From assembly GCA_902478545.1 (NCBI GenBank), contig CABSLA010000004.1, forward strand, positions 1-64,000: a stretch of 64,000 nucleotides of DNA, given 5' to 3'. Each line of letters opens with the position of its first letter. Positions within the stretch are counted from its first letter, which is position 1. The position numbers and the translations under genes were made by a program. This DNA comes from an uncultured Collinsella sp. GTDB lineage: Bacteria > Actinomycetota > Coriobacteriia > Coriobacteriales > Coriobacteriaceae. This document shows positions 43,131 through 51,734 of the stretch, piece after piece. The notes below the pieces were generated by a model. The model did not search any database, was not told the DNA's origin, and saw only the letters and a list, made by a program, of their open reading frames with translations.

Positions 43131-43547
43131 ATGGTTATGAAATTCGATCAGCTTGTTAACGGTGCCATCAACGTGGGCTTCGGCGCCGCCGCCGTTGCCG
43201 TCGAGGGCGGCAAGAAGGTCCTTGACGACCTCAATACTAAGGGCGAGCAGGTCCGCAAGGACGCCGGTGCCCCCGATATCGCCCGCAGCGTGTCCGACAT
43301 GTTCGAGCAGGCGGGTGGTACCATCTCCGACCTGACCGAGCGCCTGGGCATGCAGGGCGAGACTGCGGCACAGCGCGTGCTCGACGAGCTCATCCTGGCC
43401 CGCGTCCGCGTTATGACCGCTCCCGAGCGCACGGCCTTCCTGGCCCATGTGCGCGACATCGTCGATTCGGTCGAGGACAACGTGACCTCGGTGCCCGTCG
43501 AGTCTGTTGAGCCCGACGATGCAGAGGACACCGAAGAGGCCGAGTAG
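43131..43547 (+). CDS. Phasin-like helical protein
   Basis: A 138-residue, mostly helical acidic protein; the N-terminal half (INVGFGAAAVAVEGGKKVLDDL) resembles phasin-like or apolipoprotein-like amphipathic helices. A second segment (ETAAQRVLDELILARVRVMT) and an acidic Glu/Asp tail follow. It has no membrane helix. It is eight bases upstream of a UbiB/ABC1 kinase gene and clearly cotranscribed. A role as a regulator or lipid-surface adaptor of that kinase is a guess. Confidence 0.7.
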   Translation: MVMKFDQLVNGAINVGFGAAAVAVEGGKKVLDDLNTKGEQVRKDAGAPDIARSVSDMFEQAGGTISDLTERLGMQGETAAQRVLDELILARVRVMTAPERTAFLAHVRDIVDSVEDNVTSVPVESVEPDDAEDTEEAE

Positions 43548-43555
43548 CAGCGCAG

Positions 43556-45319
43556 ATGGCAGATTCCACCACCGATTACAACAATCTAGATCCCTTGGGT
43601 GACGAGACGGCGGTTGTCGATGAGGTTGAGGCCGCCGTCTCGGGCGCTCGCAAGAAGCCGCGCGCTGTCGATATGGTCCCCGAGGAGCCTGACGCGATGG
43701 CCCCGGACGAGGAATACCAGCTCACGCCGGCAGGTCGTCGTGAGCGCATTGGGCAGATCGTTCGCCTGATCAAAAAGTACCGCGTATGGGACAACCTCAC
43801 GCCGGTGCGCCTGCGTCGTCTGCTCGAAGAGCTCGGCCCCATGTTCGTTAAAATGGGGCAGATTCTGGCCAACCGGTCCGAGATCTTGCCGCAGCGGTTT
43901 TGCGATGAGCTGCGCCGCCTGCGCTCCGACGTAGAGCCGGTGCCGTATGAGGTAGTGCTCCGCTGTCTGGAAGAGGAGTACGGCCAGCGCCTGGGGCAGA
44001 TGTTCGACGCAATCGACCCCAACCCGCTCGGAAGCGCGTCGCTCGCGCAGGTGCACCGTGCCCGCTTGGTGACCGGCGAGGACGTGGCCGTTAAGGTACA
44101 GCGCCCCGGCGCGCAGCAGGTTATGGCGCAGGACATCGACATCATCCGTTCGGTGGTGCGCATCGTTTCCAAGTTCGTCAACACAGACCAGTTTGTTGAC
44201 TTACATGCCGTCGTCGAGGAGCTGTGGGCCTCGTTTCGCGAGGAGACCAACTTTTTGGCCGAGGCCAAAAACCTCAACGATTTCTTTGAGTTCCATAAGA
44301 GCGTCCATGGCGTGTCGTGTCCCAAATCCTACCTGGACCTTTGCACCGAGCATGTCGTGGTCATGGACTACATTGACGGCATCTCGATTGCCGATCCCGA
44401 GCGCCTGGTGGCCGAGGGCTATGACCTGGAAAAGATCGGCTCGGCGATTGTCGAGGACTACTCGACGCAGGTGCTCGATGACGGCTTTTTCCATGCCGAC
44501 CCGCATGCGGGAAACATCATCCTCAAGGACGGCATCGTCTACTTTATCGACCTGGGCATGGTCGGGCGTATGTCGAGCCACGACCGCGGTATCGTCAAGG
44601 ATATGATCTTTGCCGTGGCCGAGGGCGACGTGCCCAAGCTCAAAGATTCGCTTATGCGCTTTGCCGTGACACGCGGCGACTCGGCCGAGCTCGACCATTC
44701 GGCCTTTTTGTCCGACTTGGACTTTATCGTCGCCGACTTTGCGGGCCTTGACCTTAAGGATCTTGATATCGGCGAGTTTTTGACCTCGCTGCTAAATTTG
44801 GCGCGCAAGAACGATGTTGAGCTGCCGAGCGTGGTGACGATGTTCGCCCGCGGCATGGTGACGCTCGAGGGCCTGCTGACCGAGTACATGCCCAACGTCA
44901 ACATGATCCAGATCATCCAGACGCATATCAAAAACGAGAAGAGCACCTATGCGCGCGTCCGCGAAATGGGGCGCGATCTTGCCGCGAGCAGCTATCGCGC
45001 GGCAAAAGGCTCGCTCGAGGCGGCCGAGTATCTGGGCTTGGCGTCGCGCATGCTCACGCGCGGCCAGCTTAAGCTAAACACGCAGATTATGAGCAGCGAT
45101 AAGGCGCTGCGGCAGCTGGGTGGAATTATCGACCGTATGTCGATGGCAATTGTGATCGCCGGTCTGTTTATCGGTTCGTCGGTGGTGTACTACGCGCGCA
45201 TCGAGCCGGTTGTGTTCGGTATCCCGGTCATTGGCTTTATGGGCTATGTGAGTGCGCTGGTGCTGGCACTGATGCTGGGCCGCGAGATCTGGCGCAACAG
45301 CCACGGCGGCAAGCACTAG
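43556..45319 (+). CDS. UbiB/ABC1/AarF family atypical kinase
   Basis: A 587-residue ADCK/UbiB-type protein-kinase-like ATPase. Seen are the KxGQ-type motif (FVKMGQILANRSEILP), the Ala-rich loop GSASLAQVHRA, the catalytic Lys in VAVKVQRPG, the QxE-linked region, HADPHAGNI (catalytic loop) and DLGMVGRM (DFG-equivalent). Two C-terminal membrane helices (about 530-575) anchor it. The family supports isoprenoid lipid or quinone metabolism and membrane homeostasis; the substrate is unknown. The partner gene lies 8 nt upstream. Confidence 0.92.
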   Translation: MADSTTDYNNLDPLGDETAVVDEVEAAVSGARKKPRAVDMVPEEPDAMAPDEEYQLTPAGRRERIGQIVRLIKKYRVWDNLTPVRLRRLLEELGPMFVKMGQILANRSEILPQRFCDELRRLRSDVEPVPYEVVLRCLEEEYGQRLGQMFDAIDPNPLGSASLAQVHRARLVTGEDVAVKVQRPGAQQVMAQDIDIIRSVVRIVSKFVNTDQFVDLHAVVEELWASFREETNFLAEAKNLNDFFEFHKSVHGVSCPKSYLDLCTEHVVVMDYIDGISIADPERLVAEGYDLEKIGSAIVEDYSTQVLDDGFFHADPHAGNIILKDGIVYFIDLGMVGRMSSHDRGIVKDMIFAVAEGDVPKLKDSLMRFAVTRGDSAELDHSAFLSDLDFIVADFAGLDLKDLDIGEFLTSLLNLARKNDVELPSVVTMFARGMVTLEGLLTEYMPNVNMIQIIQTHIKNEKSTYARVREMGRDLAASSYRAAKGSLEAAEYLGLASRMLTRGQLKLNTQIMSSDKALRQLGGIIDRMSMAIVIAGLFIGSSVVYYARIEPVVFGIPVIGFMGYVSALVLALMLGREIWRNSHGGKH

Positions 45320-45370
45320 AGGCTGCGGCCGTCACCGCATTTTCCTATCGCAAACAATAGCTTTTACCTT

Positions 45371-45398
45371 GGGCTTCGCCTGCGTGCGAGGCCCTTTT
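45371..45398 (+). terminator. Terminator of the ubiB-like gene
   Basis: GGGCTTCGC (45371-45379) pairs with GCGAGGCCC (45386-45394, one G-T) and is followed by TTTT. Confidence 0.75.
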
Positions 45399-45411
45399 GC
45401 GTGATAGCATA

Positions 45412-45439
45412 TTGACGGTTTTAATCGATGGCCTAGATG
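45412..45439 (+). promoter_or_regulatory. Candidate promoter of the riboswitch transcript
   Basis: -35 TTGACG (45412-45417) and -10 TAGATG (45434-45439) have a 16-nt spacer. Transcription would start near 45446, at the 5' edge of the riboswitch. Confidence 0.55.
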
Positions 45440-45441
45440 GT

Positions 45442-45604
45442 GGTGCGGAGACGCACGAATGCGCGGTTTTCCTGCGCGTTTGGGAGAATCGGGGTGCAAG
45501 TCCCCGGCTGTACCAGTAACCGTAATTCCTCTTGGCTCGGGATGTTCGCGTCGCAGATCGGACGGCGCGCCCGAGTCGTTAAGGTTAAGTCGGATCGCCT
45601 CCCA
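45442..45604 (+). promoter_or_regulatory. Cobalamin riboswitch
   Basis: The conserved core GGTGCAAGTCC (45493-45503), preceded by GGGAGAATC, and GCTGTACCAGTAACCG just after it match the cobalamin (B12-box) consensus. The 3' strand AAGTCGGATCGCC (45587-45599) matches the conserved AAGTCAGGATACC of classical examples. Hairpins between 45606 and 45700 could form the expression platform before the SD at 45742-45746. The riboswitch should lower expression of the downstream DUF4430 genes when cobalamin is plentiful. Confidence 0.88.
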
Positions 45605-45750
45605 TCTTGCATGCGGCTGCGGCGTATGCCGCCGGTGTGCATAGGGCTCTGGAGGGAAGGGGGACCCCGATGGGGGAACTCGAGCGCAACATGCGCGATG
45701 ACGTGGGGCAGCTTCAAGGCAACGCTCCAAGTACAGACAGTAGGAGACAA

Positions 45751-48700
45751 ATGGATATGTTTGAGGACGAGTGCCAGCGTGCCTCGCTTCGTCGCCGTGG
45801 CGTAATCGCGCGCGGCGTGGCAAAGCGCTGCCTGATGGCATTCCTGGCCTTCGCGATGGCCTTCAGCACCACGCCGGCTCAGCTGTGGGCCGAGGGTGCC
45901 GAGGGCATTACCGACGCTGTGGCTCAGGCTACGACGCCAGGCGAGGACGCAGCGCTTGCGGGCGGTACCGCTGAGCAGAGCGGCGCCGAGGTTTCGGATT
46001 CCGGGAGCGCGCCTGCAGCTAGTGCCGCCACTACAGAGGCAGCAACTGGCGACGAAGGCTCGGCGACGGGGGAGAGCCCTGCCACGAGCGAGCAGTCTTC
46101 GACGGCATCCGCTGGCCAAGCAGGATCTGCCGCCGCGGCTGCCGTCCAGACAGAGAACCCGACAGAAACTGGCGATGTCGTCAAGAAGCAAATCGAGGTC
46201 TCGTTCTCGATTATCGGCACCGATGCCGACGGCAAGGCTCAGACCTGGGTGGCGCCTACGCAGCTCAAGCTCGACGAGGGCGCGACGGCTGCGGATGCCT
46301 TCATTAAGCTGCAGGAGAAGACGGGCTTCAAGGCGAAGTACGATCCGAACACGGCATACGGTTTCTACCTCGAAAGCATCACCTCCCCGAGCGATGGCCG
46401 CACGCTTGCCTACGATCCGACGACTCATGCCTACTGGCAGCTGTTCGTCGACGGCGCGTCTTCCTCGGTTGGCGCGAGCAGCGTCAAACTCACCCAGGGG
46501 CAGAAGATTGAGTTTGCCTTTACGGGTGGTAGCGCGTCCCCTGTCGTTAAGGACCAGCTTGCTGCGAATGTGACCGTCATTGGTCGCGATGCCCAGGGCA
46601 AGACTCAGACCTGGGTCGACAACGCGCAGTATGTGGTGACGTCCGGTTCGAGCGCGCTTGATCTTACGAAGGTCGCGCTTGAGGCGAATGATATTGACGC
46701 CGTTGCTGCGGGCTCCTTCATTCTGAGCCTTAAGTACAACGGTGTTGAGCTGGGTACGCCCCAAGATTATTCGACCTATTGGCAGCTGTTTATCAACGGC
46801 AAGTCGATTGACTATACGGCGGACAATGTCACCATCCATGCTGGCGATACCGTCACGTGGTTCTACGGTGGCTGGGGCGACCAGTTGCCGTCCGATTCTG
46901 TCCATGCTTCCGTTCAGGTGCTTGGCAAGGACAAGGACGGCAAGCAGCAGGTTTGGGCTTCGACGGGCCAGACGAGTCTCAAGGCGGGCTCTACTGCTAA
47001 GGACCTGTTGGAGCAGACTGGTCTTAAACTCAAAGCTACAGAAGAGTCTTGGGGTTGGTACCTTAGGGGCATTACCTCGCCGCTTGACGGTAAGACCTAT
47101 TGTGGCTCTGATGCTGCGACCAATAGCTATTGGCGCTTCTACGTAAAGGGCAAGTCCGACGCAAAGTACAAGTTCGCCGACGTTGGCGCTGGTGCCTACG
47201 AGCTCCATGAGGGTGACGCCGTCACCTTTATGTATGCTGGCGACAGCGATGCCCTCCCTGGTCAGGTGCTTGGATCCGCCGATATCATCGGCCCCGATGT
47301 CAACGGCAACAATACTCGCTGGGGCTCGTCAAGCAATGTTTCCCTGCCCGAAGGCTCTACGGCCCAGGACCTTATTGAGACGGTTCTGAAGGCGAAGGGC
47401 ATTGATTACAAGGCCTCCCAGAGTGGTGCATACTGGTCCATTACTTCGCCGTTCGAAGACAACTCTTACGGCTATGATGGTGCGACCGGTAAATACTGGC
47501 ATCTGTATATCAACGGAGAGTCCTCATCTCTCTGTGCCAACCAGGTCACGCTCAAGAGCGGCGACAAGGTTACATTTGCCTACACCACCGAAAAATCGCC
47601 CATGCCCGATCCCGACAAGATTGTCGTGGACCCGAGTGCGACGACTCCTAATTGGGATGCCGAGTGGGCCGGCTACGGCAACAGTGGCAACGGTTCGACC
47701 GTAACGGATGCCAAGACGCCTGCGCAGGCCGCCGGTCTTAAGTGGGCCTTCGATTGGAAGGCCGAGTCTGGCCAGCAGTATGCCAACTGCAGCGAGCCTG
47801 TCATTGCTAACGGTTTTGTGTACATCGCGACCGAGAACGAGCTCATTAAGATCGATTCGTCCACGGGCAAAAAGGTTGCCTCTGCGCCGCTTGCCTCCAA
47901 GGTGAGCTACACCTCTCGTCCGATCTATACCAACGGCCTTATCATCGTTCCGCTCAACGGCGGTGCGGTCCAGGCGATTACTGCGGACAAGCTGATCTGC
48001 AAGTGGCTGACGCCTGGTTTGACGGACTTGACGCAGAGCTCCTGCACCGTGGTTTCGGACGGCGAGTACGTCTATGTTGGTACGGTCGATATTTCGTATG
48101 ACGAGAACTACAACGCGACCTACGGCAACGGCTCCCTGAAGCGTATCAAGATTGCCACGGGCGAAGTCTCTTGGCAGAACATTGACCCTTCCGAGGGCTA
48201 TTATTGGACTGGCGCTGCGCTGACGGATAAGTACACCATTGTTCCTACGAGCGCGGGCACGCTTAAGTGCATTGATAAGACGACGGGCGATGTCGTTTCG
48301 ACCATGAAGCTCGGCGCTGTCGCAAATGCCGATTGCATTGCCGATCCGTCCAATGGTTCGACCTTCTATCAGATGACGCACGACGGAAAGCTCCATGTGA
48401 TTTCGCTTTCGGCGAAGGGCGTGCTGAGTGAACAGAAGACGGTTGATCTGGGCCTTACGAATAATCTGAGCGCCCCTGCGGTGTCTGGTGACAATCTGAT
48501 TGTCGGCGGACAGACGGCTACTGGCTCTGCTCTGGTTCTCTATAACCTGAAGACGGGTAAGACCACGATGGTCGCTGCTGCCGACGGCAAGGCGCTGCCG
48601 GCTGGCCTCAACGGTATTGCTGCTACTCCGCTGGTGAGTGTTCAGGGCGGCAAGACCTATGTGTACTTCACCGTTAACAGCGCGGATAGCAAGGATTACG

Positions 48701-49551
48701 TCAACTACTCTGCTGGTGGTGGCGTGTATCGCTATACGCTCGGCGATGCAGAGGCGACGCAGATTTATGATGCGGCTGGCCATTACCAGTACTGTGACTC
48801 TCCGGTCATTGCCGATGCATCTGGCAACCTGTACTACATCAATGACTCGGGCACGCTGTTCAAGCTCGGGGCCGTTGAGTCTTGGACGGTTGCCTTTAAT
48901 TCCAACGGCGGGTCTGCTTGCGACACTAAGTTTGTTGCTACGGCCGACGGCAAGCTGGTCAAGCCGGCCGATCCGACGCGCGATGGCTACACTTTCGGCG
49001 GTTGGTATACCGATGAGACTTGCACGCAGGCGTATGACTTCAGTACGCCAGTGACGGCCGATATGACACTGTATGCCAAGTGGACCAAGAATGCCGTTAA
49101 CCCTGGCGGCAATGGTGGTTCTGGCACTAATGGTGGCAACGGTGGCGCTGGCAACGGTTCCGGTGCTGGCACGGGCACGGGTTCCGGCTCCGGCACGAAG
49201 GGCCAGCAGGCCGGCGGCGCTATCGCCCCGGGCCAGAAGCCGGTGACCAAGACGACGGTGTCGACCAAGACCGAGACCAAGGACAACAAGTCCGACAAGA
49301 AGGACTCCGATAAGTCCGATAAGAAGGACGAGAAGAAGTCTGACAAGAAGTCTGACAAGAAGGACAGCAAGTCCGACAAGAAGTCCGATTCCAAGTCCGA
49401 TACGGGTGCTGCTTCCACGACCACTGCTAAGAAGTCCTCTAGTGCCTCCGAGCAGGAGGCTGGCACCAACCCGCTCGCCATTGTTGGCGTTGCCGCCGGC
49501 GTCATCGGTCTCGCCATCGTCGGCGTGTTCGTGTTCACCAAACGTCGGTAG
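45751..49551 (+). CDS. Surface protein: four DUF4430 domains, beta-propeller, InlB repeat, TM tail
   Basis: About 1266 residues. A long signal peptide (cleavage near AQLWAEG, about residue 48) is followed by an Ala/Ser/Thr/Glu-rich stretch. Four tandem DUF4430 domains (about 143-263, 264-383, 384-504, 505-623) each start V.G.D..G..Q.W-like and contain YW(Q/R/H)LFV/YI.G. DUF4430 is the transcobalamin-like C-terminal fold. A PQQ-type beta-propeller follows (about 630-1045), with blade motifs such as VYIATENELIKIDSSTGK. Then an InlB/Flg_new repeat (VAFNSNGGSAC...GYTFGGWYTD...LYAKW), a Gly-rich and then Lys/Ser/Asp-rich spacer, and a C-terminal membrane helix ending FTKRR. No LPxTG is seen. ATG 45751 has AGGAG upstream. 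The cobalamin riboswitch points to corrinoid binding. The prenyltransferase-like alpha-barrel of true transcobalamin is absent. Confidence 0.85.
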   Translation: MDMFEDECQRASLRRRGVIARGVAKRCLMAFLAFAMAFSTTPAQLWAEGAEGITDAVAQATTPGEDAALAGGTAEQSGAEVSDSGSAPAASAATTEAATGDEGSATGESPATSEQSSTASAGQAGSAAAAAVQTENPTETGDVVKKQIEVSFSIIGTDADGKAQTWVAPTQLKLDEGATAADAFIKLQEKTGFKAKYDPNTAYGFYLESITSPSDGRTLAYDPTTHAYWQLFVDGASSSVGASSVKLTQGQKIEFAFTGGSASPVVKDQLAANVTVIGRDAQGKTQTWVDNAQYVVTSGSSALDLTKVALEANDIDAVAAGSFILSLKYNGVELGTPQDYSTYWQLFINGKSIDYTADNVTIHAGDTVTWFYGGWGDQLPSDSVHASVQVLGKDKDGKQQVWASTGQTSLKAGSTAKDLLEQTGLKLKATEESWGWYLRGITSPLDGKTYCGSDAATNSYWRFYVKGKSDAKYKFADVGAGAYELHEGDAVTFMYAGDSDALPGQVLGSADIIGPDVNGNNTRWGSSSNVSLPEGSTAQDLIETVLKAKGIDYKASQSGAYWSITSPFEDNSYGYDGATGKYWHLYINGESSSLCANQVTLKSGDKVTFAYTTEKSPMPDPDKIVVDPSATTPNWDAEWAGYGNSGNGSTVTDAKTPAQAAGLKWAFDWKAESGQQYANCSEPVIANGFVYIATENELIKIDSSTGKKVASAPLASKVSYTSRPIYTNGLIIVPLNGGAVQAITADKLICKWLTPGLTDLTQSSCTVVSDGEYVYVGTVDISYDENYNATYGNGSLKRIKIATGEVSWQNIDPSEGYYWTGAALTDKYTIVPTSAGTLKCIDKTTGDVVSTMKLGAVANADCIADPSNGSTFYQMTHDGKLHVISLSAKGVLSEQKTVDLGLTNNLSAPAVSGDNLIVGGQTATGSALVLYNLKTGKTTMVAAADGKALPAGLNGIAATPLVSVQGGKTYVYFTVNSADSKDYVNYSAGGGVYRYTLGDAEATQIYDAAGHYQYCDSPVIADASGNLYYINDSGTLFKLGAVESWTVAFNSNGGSACDTKFVATADGKLVKPADPTRDGYTFGGWYTDETCTQAYDFSTPVTADMTLYAKWTKNAVNPGGNGGSGTNGGNGGAGNGSGAGTGTGSGSGTKGQQAGGAIAPGQKPVTKTTVSTKTETKDNKSDKKDSDKSDKKDEKKSDKKSDKKDSKSDKKSDSKSDTGAASTTTAKKSSSASEQEAGTNPLAIVGVAAGVIGLAIVGVFVFTKRR

Positions 49552-49560
49552 GTGAGGGCT

Positions 49561-50469
49561 GTGTCCAATAAATCCAAGGACGCTGACCCCAAGCAACCAG
49601 ATTCCTCGTTCATTCAGTTCGACGATACAAAGCAACAGGGCGCCGCTTCGGCGGCGTCCGCCCCTCGTCGCAAGGCGCTCCTTGGCGTTTTGACTGCCGC
49701 GTGCACCATTCTGATCGTCGTCTCGCTGGGCTTCGTCCATCCTTCCGAGAGCGGCGCCTGGTCCATCGACTGGATCATTCAGGCCGTGACGGGGGAGAGC
49801 GTCGTCACCAAGGACACCAAGGCGTCTGGCTCGACTATGGCTTCGGGCGAGGCCAGTTCCGAGGACTCCAAGTCATCGAATGATGCAAAAGATGAGTCCA
49901 AGCATTCTGATGAGTCCAAGTCCAAGGACGATTCCGAGTCTTCAAACAAGGAATCGGATAAAAGCTCGGATAGCAAGAAGTCCGATGGTCAGGACGGCAA
50001 GAAGTCTGGAGATAAATCCGCTGCCCAGAATACGGGAGCCGGCGATACTCCCAATGTGTCTGGCGGTGCTTCTTCGGGGGGCGGTCAGTCGTCTGATGGA
50101 GCCTCCAGCTCTAATGGCGGAAACGCCTCCTCGGGCGGCCAGAGCGGCTCGCAGGAGTCCAGCTACATAACAGTGACGGTTTCGGTCACATCGAGCGCTG
50201 TGGGCAATCCTGTGTCTTCTGGTGGCACCTTTACCTTTAACGAAGGCGCTACCGTCTACGATGCCCTGTGCGCGCTGGGCCTTTCTGTCAACGCACATGG
50301 CTCGTCGTATGGCACGTATGTCTCCGCGATTGGTGGTTTGGCCGAGAAACAGTACGGCGGCACGAGCGGCTGGATGTACTCCGTCAACGGCTCAACGCCC
50401 ATGACGGCCTGCAGCAACTACGTTCTCTCCAACGGCGACAACGTGGTCTGGTATTACGTTACAGGCTAG
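49561..50469 (+). CDS. Membrane-anchored single-DUF4430 protein
   Basis: A 302-residue protein immediately downstream of the four-domain gene and surely cotranscribed. An N-terminal cytoplasmic segment of about 40 residues is followed by one membrane helix (about 41-62, LLGVLTAACTILIVVSLGFV). A 130-residue Ser/Lys/Asp/Gly-rich spacer resembles that of the upstream protein. The C-terminus is one DUF4430 domain (about 200-302) with FNEGATVYDAL, SGWMYSVNG and NVVWYYV. GTG 49561 (MSNKSKD) is chosen, with GGTGAGG upstream; GTG 49552 is the alternative. The topology, N-anchored here versus C-anchored upstream, suggests two partners facing each other at the membrane surface. Confidence 0.85.
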   Translation: MSNKSKDADPKQPDSSFIQFDDTKQQGAASAASAPRRKALLGVLTAACTILIVVSLGFVHPSESGAWSIDWIIQAVTGESVVTKDTKASGSTMASGEASSEDSKSSNDAKDESKHSDESKSKDDSESSNKESDKSSDSKKSDGQDGKKSGDKSAAQNTGAGDTPNVSGGASSGGGQSSDGASSSNGGNASSGGQSGSQESSYITVTVSVTSSAVGNPVSSGGTFTFNEGATVYDALCALGLSVNAHGSSYGTYVSAIGGLAEKQYGGTSGWMYSVNGSTPMTACSNYVLSNGDNVVWYYVTG

Positions 50470-50491
50470 AGGCCTCGACATAGCGCGCCAG

Positions 50492-50534
50492 ACGGGCGGT
50501 TCGGACAGACATCCGGGCCGCCCGCCCGTTTTTC
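50492..50534 (+). terminator. Terminator of the DUF4430 operon
   Basis: ACGGGCGG (50492-50499) pairs with CCGCCCGT (50522-50529) and is followed by TTTTT. Confidence 0.8.
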
Positions 50535-50572
50535 AAGTGAATGGGACTGGGTCGCCGGGTCTTTCGGCAAAC

Positions 50573-50607
50573 AAAAAAACCGGTTGGAATGGGAATTCCA
50601 ACCGGTT
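50573..50607 (-). terminator. Terminator of the GtrA gene
   Basis: A 13-bp stem (50578-50590 with 50595-50607) is followed on the minus strand by a run of T (A-run at 50573-50579). Confidence 0.85.
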
Positions 50608-50633
50608 ATACATTCAAGCAAATAGCGAATCGA

Positions 50634-51041
50634 CTACGACCGTGCGCCCTCGAGAAAGAAGCGACGGCTGAAGTAGTTGTACCAGGTGACGAGGAACGTG
50701 GCGATGGCCTTCATGGCCTGGTAGCCGATGCTCAAAAACGTGACGCCCACAAACATGTATAGGTCGTTGAGGCCCAGACCGATCACCGACAGGATGGTGA
50801 AGATCGTGAACTCGCGCTTGCGGCTCATTCCCTCGCGATGGTCGAACACGAACTTCATGCTAAGCCAGTAGTTGACCACGACGGACGTGGTAAACGAGAC
50901 CGTGGTGCTCATCAAAAAGTCGAGGTGAAACAGCTCGACAAGCGCAATGAGCATACCCCAGTCGATGCCAAAGGAGATAAGACCCACGACAGCGAACTTG
51001 AGGAACTGCTTGGTATGAGGTTGTGCCAGTGCCTTGCGCAC
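50634..51041 (-). CDS. GtrA family membrane protein
   Basis: A 135-residue protein with four membrane helices (about 12-32, 42-62, 78-97, 105-125). KFAVVGLISFGIDWGML and the C-terminal YNYFSRRFFLEG are GtrA hallmarks. Members help transfer lipid-linked sugars across the membrane for cell-surface glycans. It starts with GTG at 51041 and a weak SD. A related gene lies 220 bp upstream in the same direction; no glycosyltransferase is adjacent. Confidence 0.88.
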   Translation of the reverse strand: MRKALAQPHTKQFLKFAVVGLISFGIDWGMLIALVELFHLDFLMSTTVSFTTSVVVNYWLSMKFVFDHREGMSRKREFTIFTILSVIGLGLNDLYMFVGVTFLSIGYQAMKAIATFLVTWYNYFSRRFFLEGARS

Positions 51042-51260
51042 GTAATCACATCCAATGCGTTGATGAATCGAGCAGAGGATACTTTAGAGCTTTTGCAAGG
51101 GAAACGTAAGGTCTTTGCCAAGAACTATACGAACTCGCCAAATTTTCAAGAGCTAATCCGCAAACGTTGAAAATTTGCCCGTAAACGAGCGACACCCACG
51201 GACGATACTGCGCTGAGTGCGCGTCGTCCGTGGGCGCCGTAATGCTGCAGGGGTTTCGAG

Positions 51261-51656
51261 CTATTTTGTCTCGTCGCCCTCCAGGAAGATCTTTCGGGTC
51301 ACAAAGTTGTAGACCATGACAAGCGCGGTGGCGCAGATCTTGGCGATATTGGCCTCGAGCCCCAGACCGGCGTTGAGTGCCAGCACGATACCGTCGTTGA
51401 GTGCCAGGCCGATCACGGACAGCACGACAAAGATAATGAACTCGCGGCGGCGGCTCATGCCTTCCTTGTGCGCAAACACGTACTTCATGCTGGCGACGTA
51501 ATTAAAGATGAGCGAGACGATAAAGCCGCTGGTGTTGGCGATAAGGATGTTGAGGCCCAGACCGTAGTGGAGCAGATTCATAATGCCAAAGTCGATAACC
51601 GTGGCAATGACACCGACGACGCCAAATTTCATGATCTGCGCAAGGAGCTTTTGCAT
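51261..51656 (-). CDS. GtrA family membrane protein
   Basis: A 131-residue paralogue of the previous gene with four membrane helices: MKFGVVGVIATVIDFGIMN, then SLIFNYVASMKYVF, GMSRRREFIIFVVLS and YNFVTRKIFLEGDE. ATG 51656 gives an N-terminus aligned with the neighbour; a TTG 63 nt earlier would add 21 basic residues. The two copies keep the same FAHKEGMSRRREF / FDHREGMSRKREF loop, so duplication is evident. Confidence 0.85.
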   Translation of the reverse strand: MQKLLAQIMKFGVVGVIATVIDFGIMNLLHYGLGLNILIANTSGFIVSLIFNYVASMKYVFAHKEGMSRRREFIIFVVLSVIGLALNDGIVLALNAGLGLEANIAKICATALVMVYNFVTRKIFLEGDETK

Positions 51657-51734
51657 GGTACCTGCCTTAAGCTGGCGCCGAAGCGCCGCGGGGATGACAA
51701 ACTTAGCAAGTTTAGCCAATCCCCGCGGGTGGTG

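Noticed and set aside
45607..45750. Longer N-terminus of the DUF4430 protein starting at TTG 45607
   Set aside because: This would read through the riboswitch expression platform and put 48 odd residues before a normal signal peptide; ATG 45751 has a good SD.
49270..49440. CRISPR or tandem DNA repeat array in the Lys/Ser/Asp-rich coding region
   Set aside because: The repetition is at codon level (AAG-TCC-GAC units) without unique spacers; it encodes a low-complexity spacer.
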